Positions 8,473 to 17,601 are shown, counted from the stretch's first letter. The stretch is DNA of 64,000 bases from Gordonia desulfuricans NBRC 100010 (GCF_001485495.1 NZ_BCNF01000058.1:1-64000), one strand, 5' to 3'. Translations and numbers: made by a program. Notes: generated by a model not told the origin, from the sequence alone.

Positions 8473-9008
8473 CCGCGATCTGTGTGTACTGCGCGTCGGG
8501 GCGTCACGTGCCCGAGGAGTATCTCGACCTCGCCACCCGGCTGGGCACCGCGATCGGGAAGGGCGGGCACAGTCTGGTGTCCGGTGGCGGCAATGTGTCG
8601 ATGATGGGGGCGGTGGCGTCGGCGACGCGCGCTGCCGGCGGGCACACCCTCGGCATCATCCCGCGCGCGCTGATGGAGCGTGAGGTCGCCGATCTCGACG
8701 CCGACGAGCTCGTCGTCACCGAGACCATGCGGGAACGCAAGGGGCTCATGGATTCCCGCGCCGACGCGTTCATCACCCTGCCGGGCGGGATCGGCACCCT
8801 CGAGGAACTCTTCGAGACGTGGACCGGCGGCTACCTCGGAATGCACGCCAAGCCGGTGGTGCTGCTCGATCCCGACGGCTTCTACGAGCCGTTGCTCAGC
8901 TGGCTGCGCGGTCTTGTCGAGCGAGGGTTCGTCACCGCGGAGTCGCTCGATCGGCTGCGGGTGGTGGCCACGGTGGAGGAGGCGATCGAGGTCACTACCG
9001 GCGGGTAA
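8469..9008 (+). CDS. LOG-family phosphoribohydrolase (Rv1205 type)
   Basis: A 179-residue short LOG protein whose closest syntenic counterpart is Rv1205. Family work on Rv1205 describes cleavage of cytokinin riboside 5'-monophosphate to free cytokinin. Motifs are ICVYCASGRH, SGGGNVSMMGAVASA, ETMRERKGLMDSRADAF and LPGGIGTLEELFETWT, including the conserved Arg and Glu residues of the active site. The GTG start at 8469 overlaps the previous stop by the GTGA quadruplet. Two adjacent LOG genes point to a shared or consecutive role, possibly as a hetero-oligomer, which is inference. Confidence 0.88.
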   Translation: MTAICVYCASGRHVPEEYLDLATRLGTAIGKGGHSLVSGGGNVSMMGAVASATRAAGGHTLGIIPRALMEREVADLDADELVVTETMRERKGLMDSRADAFITLPGGIGTLEELFETWTGGYLGMHAKPVVLLDPDGFYEPLLSWLRGLVERGFVTAESLDRLRVVATVEEAIEVTTGG

Positions 9009-9096
9009 GGAGATCTGGCTACCGGTGGGTAAGGTGGCGGTGACCATCATCACCCGACACACGTTGTCGTCGTCGCGACGGAGAGCGAGAAACGCG

Positions 9097-10875
9097 ATGT
9101 CCACCCACGACACCCCATCGGTCGTCGGATTCACCGACCTGATCAAGGGCGTTCTGAAGATGGCGCCGCAGGCGCCGCTGATGCTGCGGCATGCGCCCGG
9201 CCTGATCCGGCGACCGGCCGACGCGCAACGGACCATCGGATCGATCTTCCAGAAACACGCGGCGGCACATCCGGATCGCCCGTTCGTCCGGTTCGAGGGC
9301 AAGTCGACCACATACGGTGAGGCCAACCGGATCGTCAACCGGTATGCCGCGGTCCTCGCCGCCGACGGGGTCCGCACCGGCGACGTCGTGGCGATCCTGT
9401 CCAAGAACTGCCCGACCGACCTGTTCCTGATGCTGGCCACGGTCAAACTCGGTGCGATCGCCGGCATGCTCAACTACAACCAGCGCGGCGACGTCATCGA
9501 ACACAGCATGAAGCTGCTCGGTGCGCGCGTGCTGGTGCACGACCCCGAATGCCGCGAGGCCTTCGAGTCGATCCCCGCCGCCGCGCTCCCCGAGACCGTG
9601 TACGACTTCGGCGGGATCGACGACTCCGCCGCCGGCCGCCCCGAGACCGATCCCGAGGTCACCGCGACGCTGCCCGCCTCCACCGAGGCGTTCTACATCT
9701 TCACCTCCGGTACCACCGGCATGCCCAAGGCGAGCGTGATGAGCCACAACCGCTGGCTGGCGAGCCTGTCGGGGATCGGCGGCCTGGCCGTGCGGTTGCG
9801 TGCCAGCGACACCATGTACGTCCCGTTGCCGCTCTACCACAACAACGCACTGTCGGTGTCGCTGTCGTCGGTGCTGGCATCCGGGGCGTGTATCGCGATC
9901 GGCAGGCAGTTCTCCGCATCACGATTCTGGGACGAGGTCATCCTCAACCGGGCCACCGCGTTCTGCTACATCGGCGAACTGTGCCGCTATCTGCTGGCCC
10001 AGCCGGCCAAGCCGACCGACCGGGCCCACAGCGTGCGCCTGGTCGTCGGCAACGGCATGCGCCCGGACATCTGGGACGAGTTCAAGGACCGCTTCGGGAT
10101 CGACCGGATCGTCGAGTTCTACGGCGCCAGCGAACTCAACCTGGTCTTCATCAACGTCTTCAGCGCCGACCACACCGCCGGGTTCTGCCCGCTGCCGTAT
10201 GCCATCGTCGAGTACGACGAGGAGGGCAAACCGGCCCGCGACGCCGCCGGCCGGCTCACCCGGGTCAAGCGCGGTGGCACCGGGCTGCTGCTCACCGGGG
10301 TCAACGACAGGGTGCCGATCGACGGTTACACCGACCCCGCCGAGACCGAGAAGAAGCTGCTGCGCGACGCCTTCAAGGACGGCGACGCCTGGTTCAACTC
10401 CGGTGACCTCGTGCGCGATCAGGGGTTCAGCCACATCGCCTTCGTCGACCGCCTCGGCGACACCTTCCGGTGGAAGGGCGAGAACGTGGCCACCACCGAG
10501 GTCGAGGCCGGGCTCGACGGCTACGGCGAGATCTCGCAGTCGGTGGCCTTCGGTGTCGCGGTCCCCGGTACCGACGGCAAGGCCGGGATGGCGGCGGTCA
10601 CCGTCCGGGGCGGCGAACCCCTCGACGGCGCCGCACTCGCCGCACACCTGTACGAGGTGCTGCCCTCGTATGCGATCCCGCTGTTCATCCGGGTGGTCGA
10701 CCACCTCGAGGCCACCTCGACGTTCAAGAACCGGAAGGTGGAACTGCGCGAGGAGGCCTACTCCTCGACCGGCGGCGACCCGCTGTACGTGCTCGCCGGC
10801 CGGGCCGACGGCTACGTCAAGGCCTACGACGGCTACGTCGACGACGTCGCGGCGGGACGTGCACCCAGGGGCTGA
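9097..10875 (+). CDS. fadD6: Long-chain fatty-acid-CoA ligase FadD6
   Basis: A 592-residue acyl-CoA synthetase of the FATP/very-long-chain type, which activates fatty acids to CoA thioesters through an acyl-AMP. The AMP-binding signature is YIFTSGTTGMPKAS, and the second motif region is WFNSGDLVRDQGF followed by FVDRLGDTFRWKGENVATTEVE. The start is the ATG at 9097 with a GGAGAG-like site at about 9080-9085; the frame is open far upstream, but that is shadow of the LOG gene. The position between Rv1205-like and folP2 genes is the same as Rv1206, which supports the symbol. Membrane association is likely for the family but no clear helix is evident. Confidence 0.92.
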   Translation: MSTHDTPSVVGFTDLIKGVLKMAPQAPLMLRHAPGLIRRPADAQRTIGSIFQKHAAAHPDRPFVRFEGKSTTYGEANRIVNRYAAVLAADGVRTGDVVAILSKNCPTDLFLMLATVKLGAIAGMLNYNQRGDVIEHSMKLLGARVLVHDPECREAFESIPAAALPETVYDFGGIDDSAAGRPETDPEVTATLPASTEAFYIFTSGTTGMPKASVMSHNRWLASLSGIGGLAVRLRASDTMYVPLPLYHNNALSVSLSSVLASGACIAIGRQFSASRFWDEVILNRATAFCYIGELCRYLLAQPAKPTDRAHSVRLVVGNGMRPDIWDEFKDRFGIDRIVEFYGASELNLVFINVFSADHTAGFCPLPYAIVEYDEEGKPARDAAGRLTRVKRGGTGLLLTGVNDRVPIDGYTDPAETEKKLLRDAFKDGDAWFNSGDLVRDQGFSHIAFVDRLGDTFRWKGENVATTEVEAGLDGYGEISQSVAFGVAVPGTDGKAGMAAVTVRGGEPLDGAALAAHLYEVLPSYAIPLFIRVVDHLEATSTFKNRKVELREEAYSSTGGDPLYVLAGRADGYVKAYDGYVDDVAAGRAPRG

Positions 10876-10899
10876 CCCGCCGCTCCGTAGTCTGGTCGC

Positions 10900-11853
10900 A
10901 TGGACGTCGCGGCAGGTGGGGAGTCGGCCCCGAACGGGTCGGCCCGGAACGGGTTCGGGAGCATGTCATCGATCACACGGCCGTCGACGCTGTGTGGCCG
11001 CCCGGTGGCCGGTGACCGGGCCCTGGTGATGGCGATCGTCAACCGCACCCCCGACTCGTTCTACGACCGCGGTGCCAGCTTCGCCGACGACGCCGCCCAA
11101 GCCCGGATCGCGCAGGTGGTGGCCGAGGGCGCCGACATCGTCGACATCGGCGGGGTGAAGGCCGGCCCCGGTGACGAGGTCGACGCGGCCACCGAGGTGG
11201 CCCGTGTGGTCCCGATGATCCGGTGGATCCGCGACACCTACCCGGATCTGCTGATCAGCGTGGACACCTGGCGTGCGGACGTGGCCGACCGCGCGTGTGC
11301 GGCCGGTGCCGACCTGATCAACGACACCTGGGCCGGTGCCGACCCCGACCTGGTCGGGGTCGCCGCCGCGCGCGGCGCCGGGATCGTCTGCTCGCACACC
11401 GGTGGGGCGCGGGTGCGCACCCGCCCGCATCGGGTGGCCTACGGCGACTCGGTGGACGCGGTGGTCGACGACGTGCTCGCCGCGGTGACCGCGGCGGCCG
11501 CCAAGGCCGAGGCCGCGGGCGTGGCCCGTGACTCGATCGTGATCGATCCGACGCACGATTTCGGCAAGAACACTCACCACGGGCTGGCCTTGTTACGTCA
11601 CGTGAAAGATCTTGTTAAGACCGGCTGGCCAGTGCTGATGGCGCTGAGCAACAAGGATTTCGTGGGGGAGACTCTGGGGGTGGATCTCGAACACCGGGTG
11701 GAGGGCACCCTCGCGGCGACAGCTCTGGCCGCAGAGCACGGGGCGCGGATCTTCCGCGTCCACGAGGTTGCCGCCACCCGGCGTGTGGTCGACATGGTCG
11801 CCGCGATAGCGGGCACACGGCCTCCAGCCAGAACAGTCAGGGGACTCGCATGA
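10900..11853 (+). CDS. folP2: Dihydropteroate synthase homologue FolP2
   Basis: A 317-residue TIM-barrel protein of the dihydropteroate synthase family, the mycobacterial FolP2 (Rv1207) form. Visible are VMAIVNRTPDSFYDRGASF (pterin-site loop), DIVDIGGVKAGPG in place of the GGESTRPG loop of true FolP, SVDTWRADVADRA, and LMALSNKDFVGETLGVDLEHR. FolP2 proteins are not credited with normal dihydropteroate synthase activity, and the altered loop agrees. Its stop overlaps gpgS by ATGA, which suggests a role tied to methylglucose lipopolysaccharide synthesis; that link is inferred. A second candidate start at 10963 (MSSITRPS) would remove 21 residues that look non-conserved. Confidence 0.9.
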   Translation: MDVAAGGESAPNGSARNGFGSMSSITRPSTLCGRPVAGDRALVMAIVNRTPDSFYDRGASFADDAAQARIAQVVAEGADIVDIGGVKAGPGDEVDAATEVARVVPMIRWIRDTYPDLLISVDTWRADVADRACAAGADLINDTWAGADPDLVGVAAARGAGIVCSHTGGARVRTRPHRVAYGDSVDAVVDDVLAAVTAAAAKAEAAGVARDSIVIDPTHDFGKNTHHGLALLRHVKDLVKTGWPVLMALSNKDFVGETLGVDLEHRVEGTLAATALAAEHGARIFRVHEVAATRRVVDMVAAIAGTRPPARTVRGLA

Positions 11854-12923
11854 CCAAGAAGGTACGTGGAACCCAAACCCGTCGACAGGCGGCAGTCGTC
11901 GCCGGACGCAAGGCGTCCGCAGCCAACAACCGGGACAAGGCCGCCATGTGGCCCACCGCCGCCGACACCTCCGGAACCCGCGGCACGTGGTCGACGACGC
12001 ATACCTGGGAGCAGCCGGACTGGACCGTCGACGAGCTCGTCGCGGCCAAGGACGGACGCACCGTCTCGGTGGTCCTGCCCGCGCTCAACGAGGAAGAGAC
12101 CGTCGCCGACGTGATCGCCACGATCCGTCCACTGCTCGGCACCCTCGTCGACGAACTGATCGTCCTGGACTCCGGCTCCACCGACGCCACCGCCGAGCGT
12201 GCCCGCGCCGCCGGTGCCGAGGTGATCAGCCGTGAGGAGGCCGTCCCCGAGCTCGAGCCGATCAAGGGCAAGGGTGAGGTGCTGTGGCGGTCGATCGCCG
12301 TCACCACCGGTGACATCATCGCCTTCGTCGACTCCGACCTGATCGACCCGGACCCGATGTTCGTGCCCAAGATGCTCGGCCCGCTGCTGATCAATCCGGA
12401 GATCCACCTGGTCAAGGGCTACTATCGGCGTCCGCTGCTGACCGGCGGCACCCAGGAGGCCAATGGCGGCGGTCGCGTCACCGAACTCGTCGCCCGTCCG
12501 CTGCTCGCCTCCCAGAAGCCCGACCTGACGGCCGTGCTGCAGCCGCTCGGCGGCGAGTACGCCGGCACCCGCGAGATGCTGTCGTCGGTGCCCTTCGCAC
12601 CCGGGTACGGCGTGGAGATCGGTCTGTTGATCGACACCTACGACATGTACGGGCTCAACGGGATCGGCCAGGTCAATCTCGGTGTCCGCACCCACCGCAA
12701 CCGTCCGCTCGTCGAACTCGGCGTGATGAGCCGCCAGATCGTCGGCACCCTGATGCGTCGCTGCGGCATCGTCGACAGCGGTGTGGGCCTCACCCAGTTC
12801 ACCGCGGAATCCGACGGCACCTTCACCCCGTACACCACCGAGGTGTATCTCGAGGACCGTCCGCCGATGAAGACCGTCAGCAGCTACCGCATCGACGTCG
12901 ACGACGAGGAGATGGCCAGCTGA
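11850..12923 (+). CDS. gpgS: Glucosyl-3-phosphoglycerate synthase GpgS
   Basis: A 357-residue GT81 retaining glucosyltransferase that makes glucosyl-3-phosphoglycerate from NDP-glucose and 3-phosphoglycerate, the first step of methylglucose lipopolysaccharide. The nucleotide-sugar region is SVVLPALNEEETVADV. LDSGSTDATAERA is followed by the metal site in IAFVDSDLIDPDP and the loop PLLASQKPDLTAVLQPLGGE. The protein is longer than Rv1208 (324 residues) because of a basic, low-complexity N terminus of about 40 residues starting MTKKVRGTQTRRQ. Start overlaps the folP2 stop by 4 nt. With glgM and glgC nearby, the region forms a glucan/MGLP supply cluster. Confidence 0.93.
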   Translation: MTKKVRGTQTRRQAAVVAGRKASAANNRDKAAMWPTAADTSGTRGTWSTTHTWEQPDWTVDELVAAKDGRTVSVVLPALNEEETVADVIATIRPLLGTLVDELIVLDSGSTDATAERARAAGAEVISREEAVPELEPIKGKGEVLWRSIAVTTGDIIAFVDSDLIDPDPMFVPKMLGPLLINPEIHLVKGYYRRPLLTGGTQEANGGGRVTELVARPLLASQKPDLTAVLQPLGGEYAGTREMLSSVPFAPGYGVEIGLLIDTYDMYGLNGIGQVNLGVRTHRNRPLVELGVMSRQIVGTLMRRCGIVDSGVGLTQFTAESDGTFTPYTTEVYLEDRPPMKTVSSYRIDVDDEEMAS

Positions 12924-12980
12924 GACGCTGAGACATCGCGGCCCGCGCCCACGGCGCGGGCCGCACTAGACTCGGTCCCC

Positions 12981-13607
12981 ATGCAGACCATCTTGCTGTA
13001 CCTGCTGATCATGGCGGTCGTCGTGGCGGTGGTGTTCGCGCTGGTGTGGTTCGTCTTCGGGCGCGGGGAGGAGCTGCCGCCGCTCGACGATGCGACCACC
13101 CTCACCCGCCTGCCGCGCAGCAGTATCTACGGATACGACGTCCGGGCGCTGCGGTTTGCATCCACCCTGCGCGGTTACAAGCAGAGCGAGGTCGACTGGG
13201 CGCTGTCCCGGCTCGCCGACGAGATCGACGATCTGCGGGCCCTCGTACAGCAACTCCAGGAGCGGGACGCGCTCATCGCGGTGTCGGCGCCGGTCGCCGG
13301 TGCCGAGGTCGCGGCCCACTCCGGGCGGCACGAGGCACCGGAGACGTCGCCGGTGTCCCCGGCCGGGATTCCCGCCGGCGGGGAACGCACCGACGGGGAA
13401 CGTACCGATGGGGAACGTGCCGATCAAGGACCTGCCGGTGAGGAGCCTGCCGACCAGGGACCGGCCGGCGAAGGACCGGCCGGCGAGGGTTCCGACCGGG
13501 CCGGTGACCCCGACATCCCGGTGGCCGGTACCGGTCTCCCGGCCGACGACGCCGAGGATGCGGCCGGTGACACCGGGCCCGAGGAGCCCCCGACGGGGCG
13601 AGGGTGA
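12981..13607 (+). CDS. DivIVA-domain membrane protein (Rv1209 type)
   Basis: A 208-residue protein. One N-terminal membrane helix (about residues 3-26) is followed by a short DivIVA-like segment at about 53-95, with TLRGYKQSEVDWALSRLADE leading into an amphipathic helix. The C-terminal half is low-complexity, acidic and Gly/Pro-rich, containing GERTDGERTDGERADQ and PAGEGPAGEG repeats encoded by 15-bp DNA units. Rv1209 holds the same place after gpgS. Such proteins may help organise cell-wall growth sites, but no function is proven. The repeats suggest that tail length varies between strains. Confidence 0.8.
   Translation: MQTILLYLLIMAVVVAVVFALVWFVFGRGEELPPLDDATTLTRLPRSSIYGYDVRALRFASTLRGYKQSEVDWALSRLADEIDDLRALVQQLQERDALIAVSAPVAGAEVAAHSGRHEAPETSPVSPAGIPAGGERTDGERTDGERADQGPAGEEPADQGPAGEGPAGEGSDRAGDPDIPVAGTGLPADDAEDAAGDTGPEEPPTGRG
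13380..13424 (+). repeat. Three 15-bp in-frame tandem repeats
   Basis: The units GGGGAACGCACCGAC, GGGGAACGTACCGAT and GGGGAACGTGCCGAT are consecutive and encode GERTD/GERTD/GERAD inside the DivIVA-domain protein. Their multiple-of-three length keeps the frame if copy number changes. Confidence 0.85.
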
Positions 13608-13793
13608 TGCGGTAGACGACCGGATCCGCGTGTCGGCGGCGACTCTGCGGCCGCAACGCCACGTATCATTACTGTGGCGGCAACCACCGTGACCGGCCGG
13701 GAGGCCGGGGACAAGGTGGCGTCACAGGGCACCACCGACCGGTGGGGCCGCGCTGAGCACTCGGCGACTGAGAACTCTGAAGGGAGTTTGAGA

Positions 13794-13961
13794 ATGGCGG
13801 CGATGAAGCCACGGACTGGCGATGGGCCCCTCGAAGCGGCCAAGGAGGGACGTGGGATCGTCGTGCGCATTCCGATCGAGGGTGGCGGACGCCTGGTGGT
13901 CGAGCTGACCCCCGACGAGGCCGCCGCACTCGGCGAAGAGCTGCGCGGGGTCACCGGCTGA
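13794..13961 (+). CDS. DUF3117 small protein (Rv1211 type)
   Basis: A 55-residue protein of the DUF3117 family, highly conserved in actinobacteria and of unknown function. The sequence begins MAAMKPRTGDGPLEAAKEGR and ends with ELTPDEAAALGEELRGVTG; the middle is a beta-type segment IVVRIPIEGGGRLVVEL. The ATG at 13794 follows an AGGGAG at 13781-13786 with 7-nt spacing and matches the family N terminus; the longer frame upstream is not conserved. Its TGA overlaps a CTG that appears to start the methyltransferase gene, so the two may be translationally coupled. It sits where Rv1211 sits relative to glgM and glgC. Confidence 0.9.
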   Translation: MAAMKPRTGDGPLEAAKEGRGIVVRIPIEGGGRLVVELTPDEAAALGEELRGVTG

Positions 13962-14863
13962 CGGCGACTCCACGGGCGTCGGAGCTGGCCGGCGTCATCG
14001 ACGACCTGCGGTGCCCGGTCTGTACCGAGCCGCTGGTCGGAGACATCGAACACGGTGCCCTGCGGTGCCCGCGGGGTCACACCTTCGACCTCGCCCGGCA
14101 GGGCCATGTCACGCTGCTCGACGGCCGCTCCGGCGGCCTTCGCGCCGACACCGCGGACATGGTCGCCGCCCGGCTGCGGGTGCACGAGGCCGGAGTCCTC
14201 GACGCGGCCGTGGACGCGCTGGCCGATGCACTCGATCGGGTTCTTCCCGACGCTTCCGGAGACCACCCCCTGATCCTGGATCTGGGCGGTGGTCCCGGCG
14301 TCTATCTGCGTGCCTGCCTGCGGCGCCGGCCCTCGGCGCGGGGCCTGGTGATCGACCTGTCCAAGTTCTGTGCCCGAGCGGTGACCCGTGGCGAGCCGGC
14401 CGCGGCGGCCGTCGTCGCCGACGCCTGGCGCGCGGTGCCGGTCCGATCCGGGGCCGCGGCGGTCGTGCTGTCGGTGTTCGCACCACGCAACGTCGACGAG
14501 ATCGTCCGCATGCTGGCCCCCGGTGGGCACCTGCTGGTGGTCACACCGTTGCCGTCGCACCTCACCGAACTCATCGAACCGCTCGGCATGCTGTCGGTGA
14601 CCCCGGACAAGACCGATCGGCTCGATGCGGCCATGGCCCCGGCCTTCGAGCTGATCGATCGCCGCGAGATCGTCGCGTCCGTCGACGTCGACGCGGCCAC
14701 CATCGCCGACCTCGTCGGCATGGGGCCGTCGGCGTTCCACCACGACCGCGCCGAGATCGATGCGGCCGCGCGGCGACTGGCCGATGCCCACGGCGGCCGG
14801 GTGCAGGTCACCGTCGCCGTCACGCTCACCGTGTCGCGCGTCGGTTCTGCGAGCACGCACTAG
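13958..14863 (+). CDS. RlmA-family 23S rRNA (guanine-N1) methyltransferase
   Basis: A protein of about 301 residues. An N-terminal zinc ribbon with CPVC (about residues 19-22) and CPRGH (about 38-42) precedes a class I SAM-methyltransferase domain: ILDLGGGPGVYLRACLRRR, VIDLSKFCARAVTR, VVLSVFAPRNVDEIVRML. This layout is that of RlmA enzymes, which methylate N1 of a guanine in 23S rRNA helix 35. Start choice is difficult. The first ATG (14159) would delete the zinc ribbon, and no ATG, GTG or TTG lies in frame upstream within the homologous part. The CTG at 13958, overlapping the DUF3117 stop as CTGA, is the best candidate. It is convergent with glgM (13 bp). Confidence 0.82.
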   Translation: MTATPRASELAGVIDDLRCPVCTEPLVGDIEHGALRCPRGHTFDLARQGHVTLLDGRSGGLRADTADMVAARLRVHEAGVLDAAVDALADALDRVLPDASGDHPLILDLGGGPGVYLRACLRRRPSARGLVIDLSKFCARAVTRGEPAAAAVVADAWRAVPVRSGAAAVVLSVFAPRNVDEIVRMLAPGGHLLVVTPLPSHLTELIEPLGMLSVTPDKTDRLDAAMAPAFELIDRREIVASVDVDAATIADLVGMGPSAFHHDRAEIDAAARRLADAHGGRVQVTVAVTLTVSRVGSASTH

Positions 14864-14876
14864 ACCGGACCGCCGG

Positions 14877-16043
14877 TCAACCCAGCGCTGTCCGGTACAC
14901 CGCGACGGTCTGTTCGGCGATCGTCGCCCAGGAGAACTCCGCTGCCGCACGCGCCCGACCCGCGGTACCCATCGCCGATGCAGCGGCCGGGTCACCGGCG
15001 ACGGCGTCGACGGCCGCGGCCAGCGTGCGCTCGAAGGTCGCCGCGTCGTCGGGGGTGTAGGGGACCAGGGTGCCGGTGACGCCGTCCTGGACGACCTCCG
15101 GAATCCCGCCGACTGCCGACGCCACCACGGCCGTCCCGCACGCCATCGCCTCGAGGTTGACGATCCCCAACGGCTCGTACACCGACGGGCAGACGAAAAC
15201 TGTTGCTGCGGTGAGAATCTCGCGGATTCGGGGGAGTGGGAGCATCTCGCGCACCCAGAAGACGCCCGGGCGTGCCGCCGACAGTTCGGCGACCGCCGCC
15301 TCGACTTCGGCGCCGATCTCGGGGGTGTCGGGGGCGCCGGCACACAGGATCAGCTGTACGTCGGGGGAGAAGTGGTGGGCGGCGGCGACCAGGTGGGCGA
15401 CACCCTTCTGGCGGGTGATGCGGCCGACGAAGGCCGCGATCGGCCGGTCGGGGTCGACCCCCAGCGCGACGAGCGCGGAGTCGGGGCCGTACGGGTCGTC
15501 CACCGGATACCACTGTGAGGTGTCGATTCCGTTGCGCACCACATGAACCCGGTCCGGGTCGAGGCGGGGGTAGACGTCGCACACGTCGTCGCGCATCCCG
15601 GAACTGACCGCGATCACCGCGTCGGCGTACTCCACCGCATTGCGTTCGACCCAGCTCGACACCCGATATCCGCCGCCGAGTTGTTCGGCCTTCCACGGCC
15701 GACGGGGTTCCAGGGAGTGTGCGGTGAGGACATGGGGAACGCCGTGCAGTTCCTTGGCCAGGTGCCCGGCGAGTCCGGTGTACCAAGTGTGTGAGTGCAC
15801 CAGGTCGGCGCCGGCCGCACCGACGGCCATCCGCAGATCCGTGGACAGCATCGTGATGGCCGGATTGGCGCCGGCGAGACCGGGGTCGGGACCGTAGACC
15901 TGTGCGTCCGGACGTTCGACTCCCATGCACTTGACGTCGACGTCGATCAGGTCGGCGAGATGCCGAACCAGCTCGGTGACGTGGACGCCGGCACCGCCAT
16001 AGACCTCGGGTGGGTACTCCCGAGTCATCATCGCCACCCGCAT
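14877..16043 (-). CDS. glgM: Alpha-glucan synthase GlgM (GlgA family)
   Basis: A 388-residue GT4 glycosyltransferase matching Rv1212c (387 residues). That enzyme was annotated glgA but characterised as GlgM, which joins ADP-glucose and glucose-1-phosphate to give maltose-1-phosphate for GlgE-dependent alpha-glucan. The N terminus [21 protein letters not shown] holds the KxGG-like nucleotide-sugar loop in GT4 form. The C-terminal half has [19 protein letters not shown] and [21 protein letters not shown] with the Ex7E acceptor motif. The start ATG at 16043 is divergent from glgC, with 130 bp between starts. The GlgM activity is inferred from orthology. Confidence 0.92.
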   Translation of the reverse strand: MRVAMMTREYPPEVYGGAGVHVTELVRHLADLIDVDVKCMGVERPDAQVYGPDPGLAGANPAITMLSTDLRMAVGAAGADLVHSHTWYTGLAGHLAKELHGVPHVLTAHSLEPRRPWKAEQLGGGYRVSSWVERNAVEYADAVIAVSSGMRDDVCDVYPRLDPDRVHVVRNGIDTSQWYPVDDPYGPDSALVALGVDPDRPIAAFVGRITRQKGVAHLVAAAHHFSPDVQLILCAGAPDTPEIGAEVEAAVAELSAARPGVFWVREMLPLPRIREILTAATVFVCPSVYEPLGIVNLEAMACGTAVVASAVGGIPEVVQDGVTGTLVPYTPDDAATFERTLAAAVDAVAGDPAAASAMGTAGRARAAAEFSWATIAEQTVAVYRTALG

Positions 16044-16153
16044 GGCTACAGACGCTAGTGTGCGCGCGGCGAGTTCGCCAGACGGAGTCGGTGTGCGGCG
16101 GGTCTCGCGACTCATCCGGCGCGCCTTGCCGGTTCGTCTGGCCCGGTCGCTGT

Positions 16154-16170
16154 TTCACGGTTACCGTGAA
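16154..16170. promoter_or_regulatory. 17-bp inverted repeat upstream of glgC
   Basis: TTCACGGT-T-ACCGTGAA is a perfect 8-bp inverted repeat with a 1-bp centre. It ends 3 bp before the chosen glgC GTG (16174), inside the 130-bp glgM/glgC divergent region. The dyad looks like an operator for a dimeric repressor and would overlap the glgC ribosome binding region. Confidence 0.55.
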
Positions 16171-16173
16171 GGC

Positions 16174-17388
16174 GTGAGATCTCAGCCGCACGTTCTCGGA
16201 ATCGTTCTCGCCGGCGGGGAGGGTAAGAGGCTCTACCCGCTGACGATGGATCGTGCGAAACCCGCAGTTCCCTTCGGTGGTGCCTACCGGCTGATCGACT
16301 TCGTGCTGTCCAACCTGGTGAATGCCGGCTACGAGCGCATTTGTGTTCTGACACAGTACAAGTCGCATTCACTTGACCGACACATCTCGCAAACCTGGTG
16401 GACGTCGGGATTTCACGGCGAATACATCACCCCGGTGCCGGCGCAGCAGCGTCTGGGCCCGCGGTGGTACACCGGCAGCGCCGACGCGATCTTCCAGTCG
16501 CTGAACCTGATCTACGACGAAGAGCCCGAGTACATCGTGGTGTTCGGTGCCGATCACGTCTACCGCATGGATCCGTCGCAGATGCTCGAGGCGCACATCG
16601 CCTCGGGTGCCGACGTGACCGTCGCCGGTATCCGCGTGCCGCGTGCGGAGGCGAGCGCCTTCGGCTGCATCGACGCCGGCGAGGACGACCGCATCACCCG
16701 GTTCCTGGAGAAGCCCTCCGACCCGCCCGGCACCCCCGACGACCCGGACGTCACGTTCGCGTCGATGGGCAACTACGTGTTCACCACCGAGGCACTCGTG
16801 GAGGCGATCCGCGCCGACGCCGCCGACGCCGATTCCGACCACGACATGGGCGGCGACATCATCCCGGCGTTCGTGGCGCAGGGCAGTGCCTACGTCTACG
16901 ACTTCCAGGACAACGAGGTGCCCGGGGCCACCGAGCGCGACAAGGGCTACTGGCGTGACGTCGGAACCCTCGACGCGTTCTACGACGCCCACATGGATCT
17001 GGTGTCGGTGCACCCGGTGTTCAATCTCTACAACCGTCGCTGGCCGATCCGCAGCGAGACGCTGCATCTGCCGCCCGCCAAGTTCGTGCAGGGCGGCCAC
17101 GCCCAGGACTCGGTGGTCGGCGCCGGCTGCATCGTGTCCGCGGCCTCGGTGAGCACCTCGGTGCTGTCGGCGAACGTCTACGTCGAGGACGGTGCCGTCG
17201 TGGAGGGCAGCGTACTGATGCCCGGCGTCCGGATCGGCAAGGGCGCGGTGGTCCGGCACGCGATCCTCGACAAGAACGTCGTCGTCGGCGACGGCGAACA
17301 GCTCGGTGTGGATCTCGAGTCCGACCGCCAGCGCTTCGCGGTCAGCGCCGGCGGGGTCGTCACCGTCGGCAAGGGAGTGCAGATCTGA
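16174..17388 (+). CDS. glgC: Glucose-1-phosphate adenylyltransferase GlgC
   Basis: This 404-residue enzyme, the same length as Rv1213, makes ADP-glucose from glucose-1-phosphate and ATP for alpha-glucan synthesis. The nucleotidyltransferase signature is [16 protein letters not shown] and [16 protein letters not shown], with [13 protein letters not shown] and the catalytic region [18 protein letters not shown]-terminal left-handed beta-helix follows ([30 protein letters not shown]). The start is the GTG at 16174, matching the family N terminus [15 protein letters not shown]; the upstream 44 residues of the open frame are not conserved. It likely shares regulation with divergent glgM through the palindrome just upstream. 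Confidence 0.94.
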   Translation: MRSQPHVLGIVLAGGEGKRLYPLTMDRAKPAVPFGGAYRLIDFVLSNLVNAGYERICVLTQYKSHSLDRHISQTWWTSGFHGEYITPVPAQQRLGPRWYTGSADAIFQSLNLIYDEEPEYIVVFGADHVYRMDPSQMLEAHIASGADVTVAGIRVPRAEASAFGCIDAGEDDRITRFLEKPSDPPGTPDDPDVTFASMGNYVFTTEALVEAIRADAADADSDHDMGGDIIPAFVAQGSAYVYDFQDNEVPGATERDKGYWRDVGTLDAFYDAHMDLVSVHPVFNLYNRRWPIRSETLHLPPAKFVQGGHAQDSVVGAGCIVSAASVSTSVLSANVYVEDGAVVEGSVLMPGVRIGKGAVVRHAILDKNVVVGDGEQLGVDLESDRQRFAVSAGGVVTVGKGVQI

Positions 17389-17411
17389 CCGGCGAGTGAA
17401 CGCGTGCGTGC

Positions 17412-17442
17412 GCCCGGCCGGCGGAGGTGTCGACGGCCGGGC
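17412..17442. terminator. Hairpin downstream of glgC
   Basis: GCCCGGCCG (17412-17420) pairs exactly with CGGCCGGGC (17434-17442) across a 13-nt loop, 24 nt after the glgC stop. It lies in the 213-bp gap between convergent glgC and the NUDIX gene and probably ends glgC transcription. No U-tract follows. Confidence 0.5.
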
Positions 17443-17601
17443 ACCGTCGTTCGTCCTCGATCGGGCCGACGCCGTCCGGTGTCGACCGGTGCCCGCACCA
17501 CGCCGGCCGGGCATCGGCAGGGGCGCCGTCGAGATCCGGTCCGACGAGGCTGCCGATATCGGTGACCGACCCGAACCCGATCGGGGGCGTGTCCGGAGGC
17601 C

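Noticed and set aside
8680-9096. Long N-terminal extension of fadD6
   Set aside because: The frame is open but overlaps the second LOG gene out of frame. The family N terminus and a ribosome site support the start at 9097.
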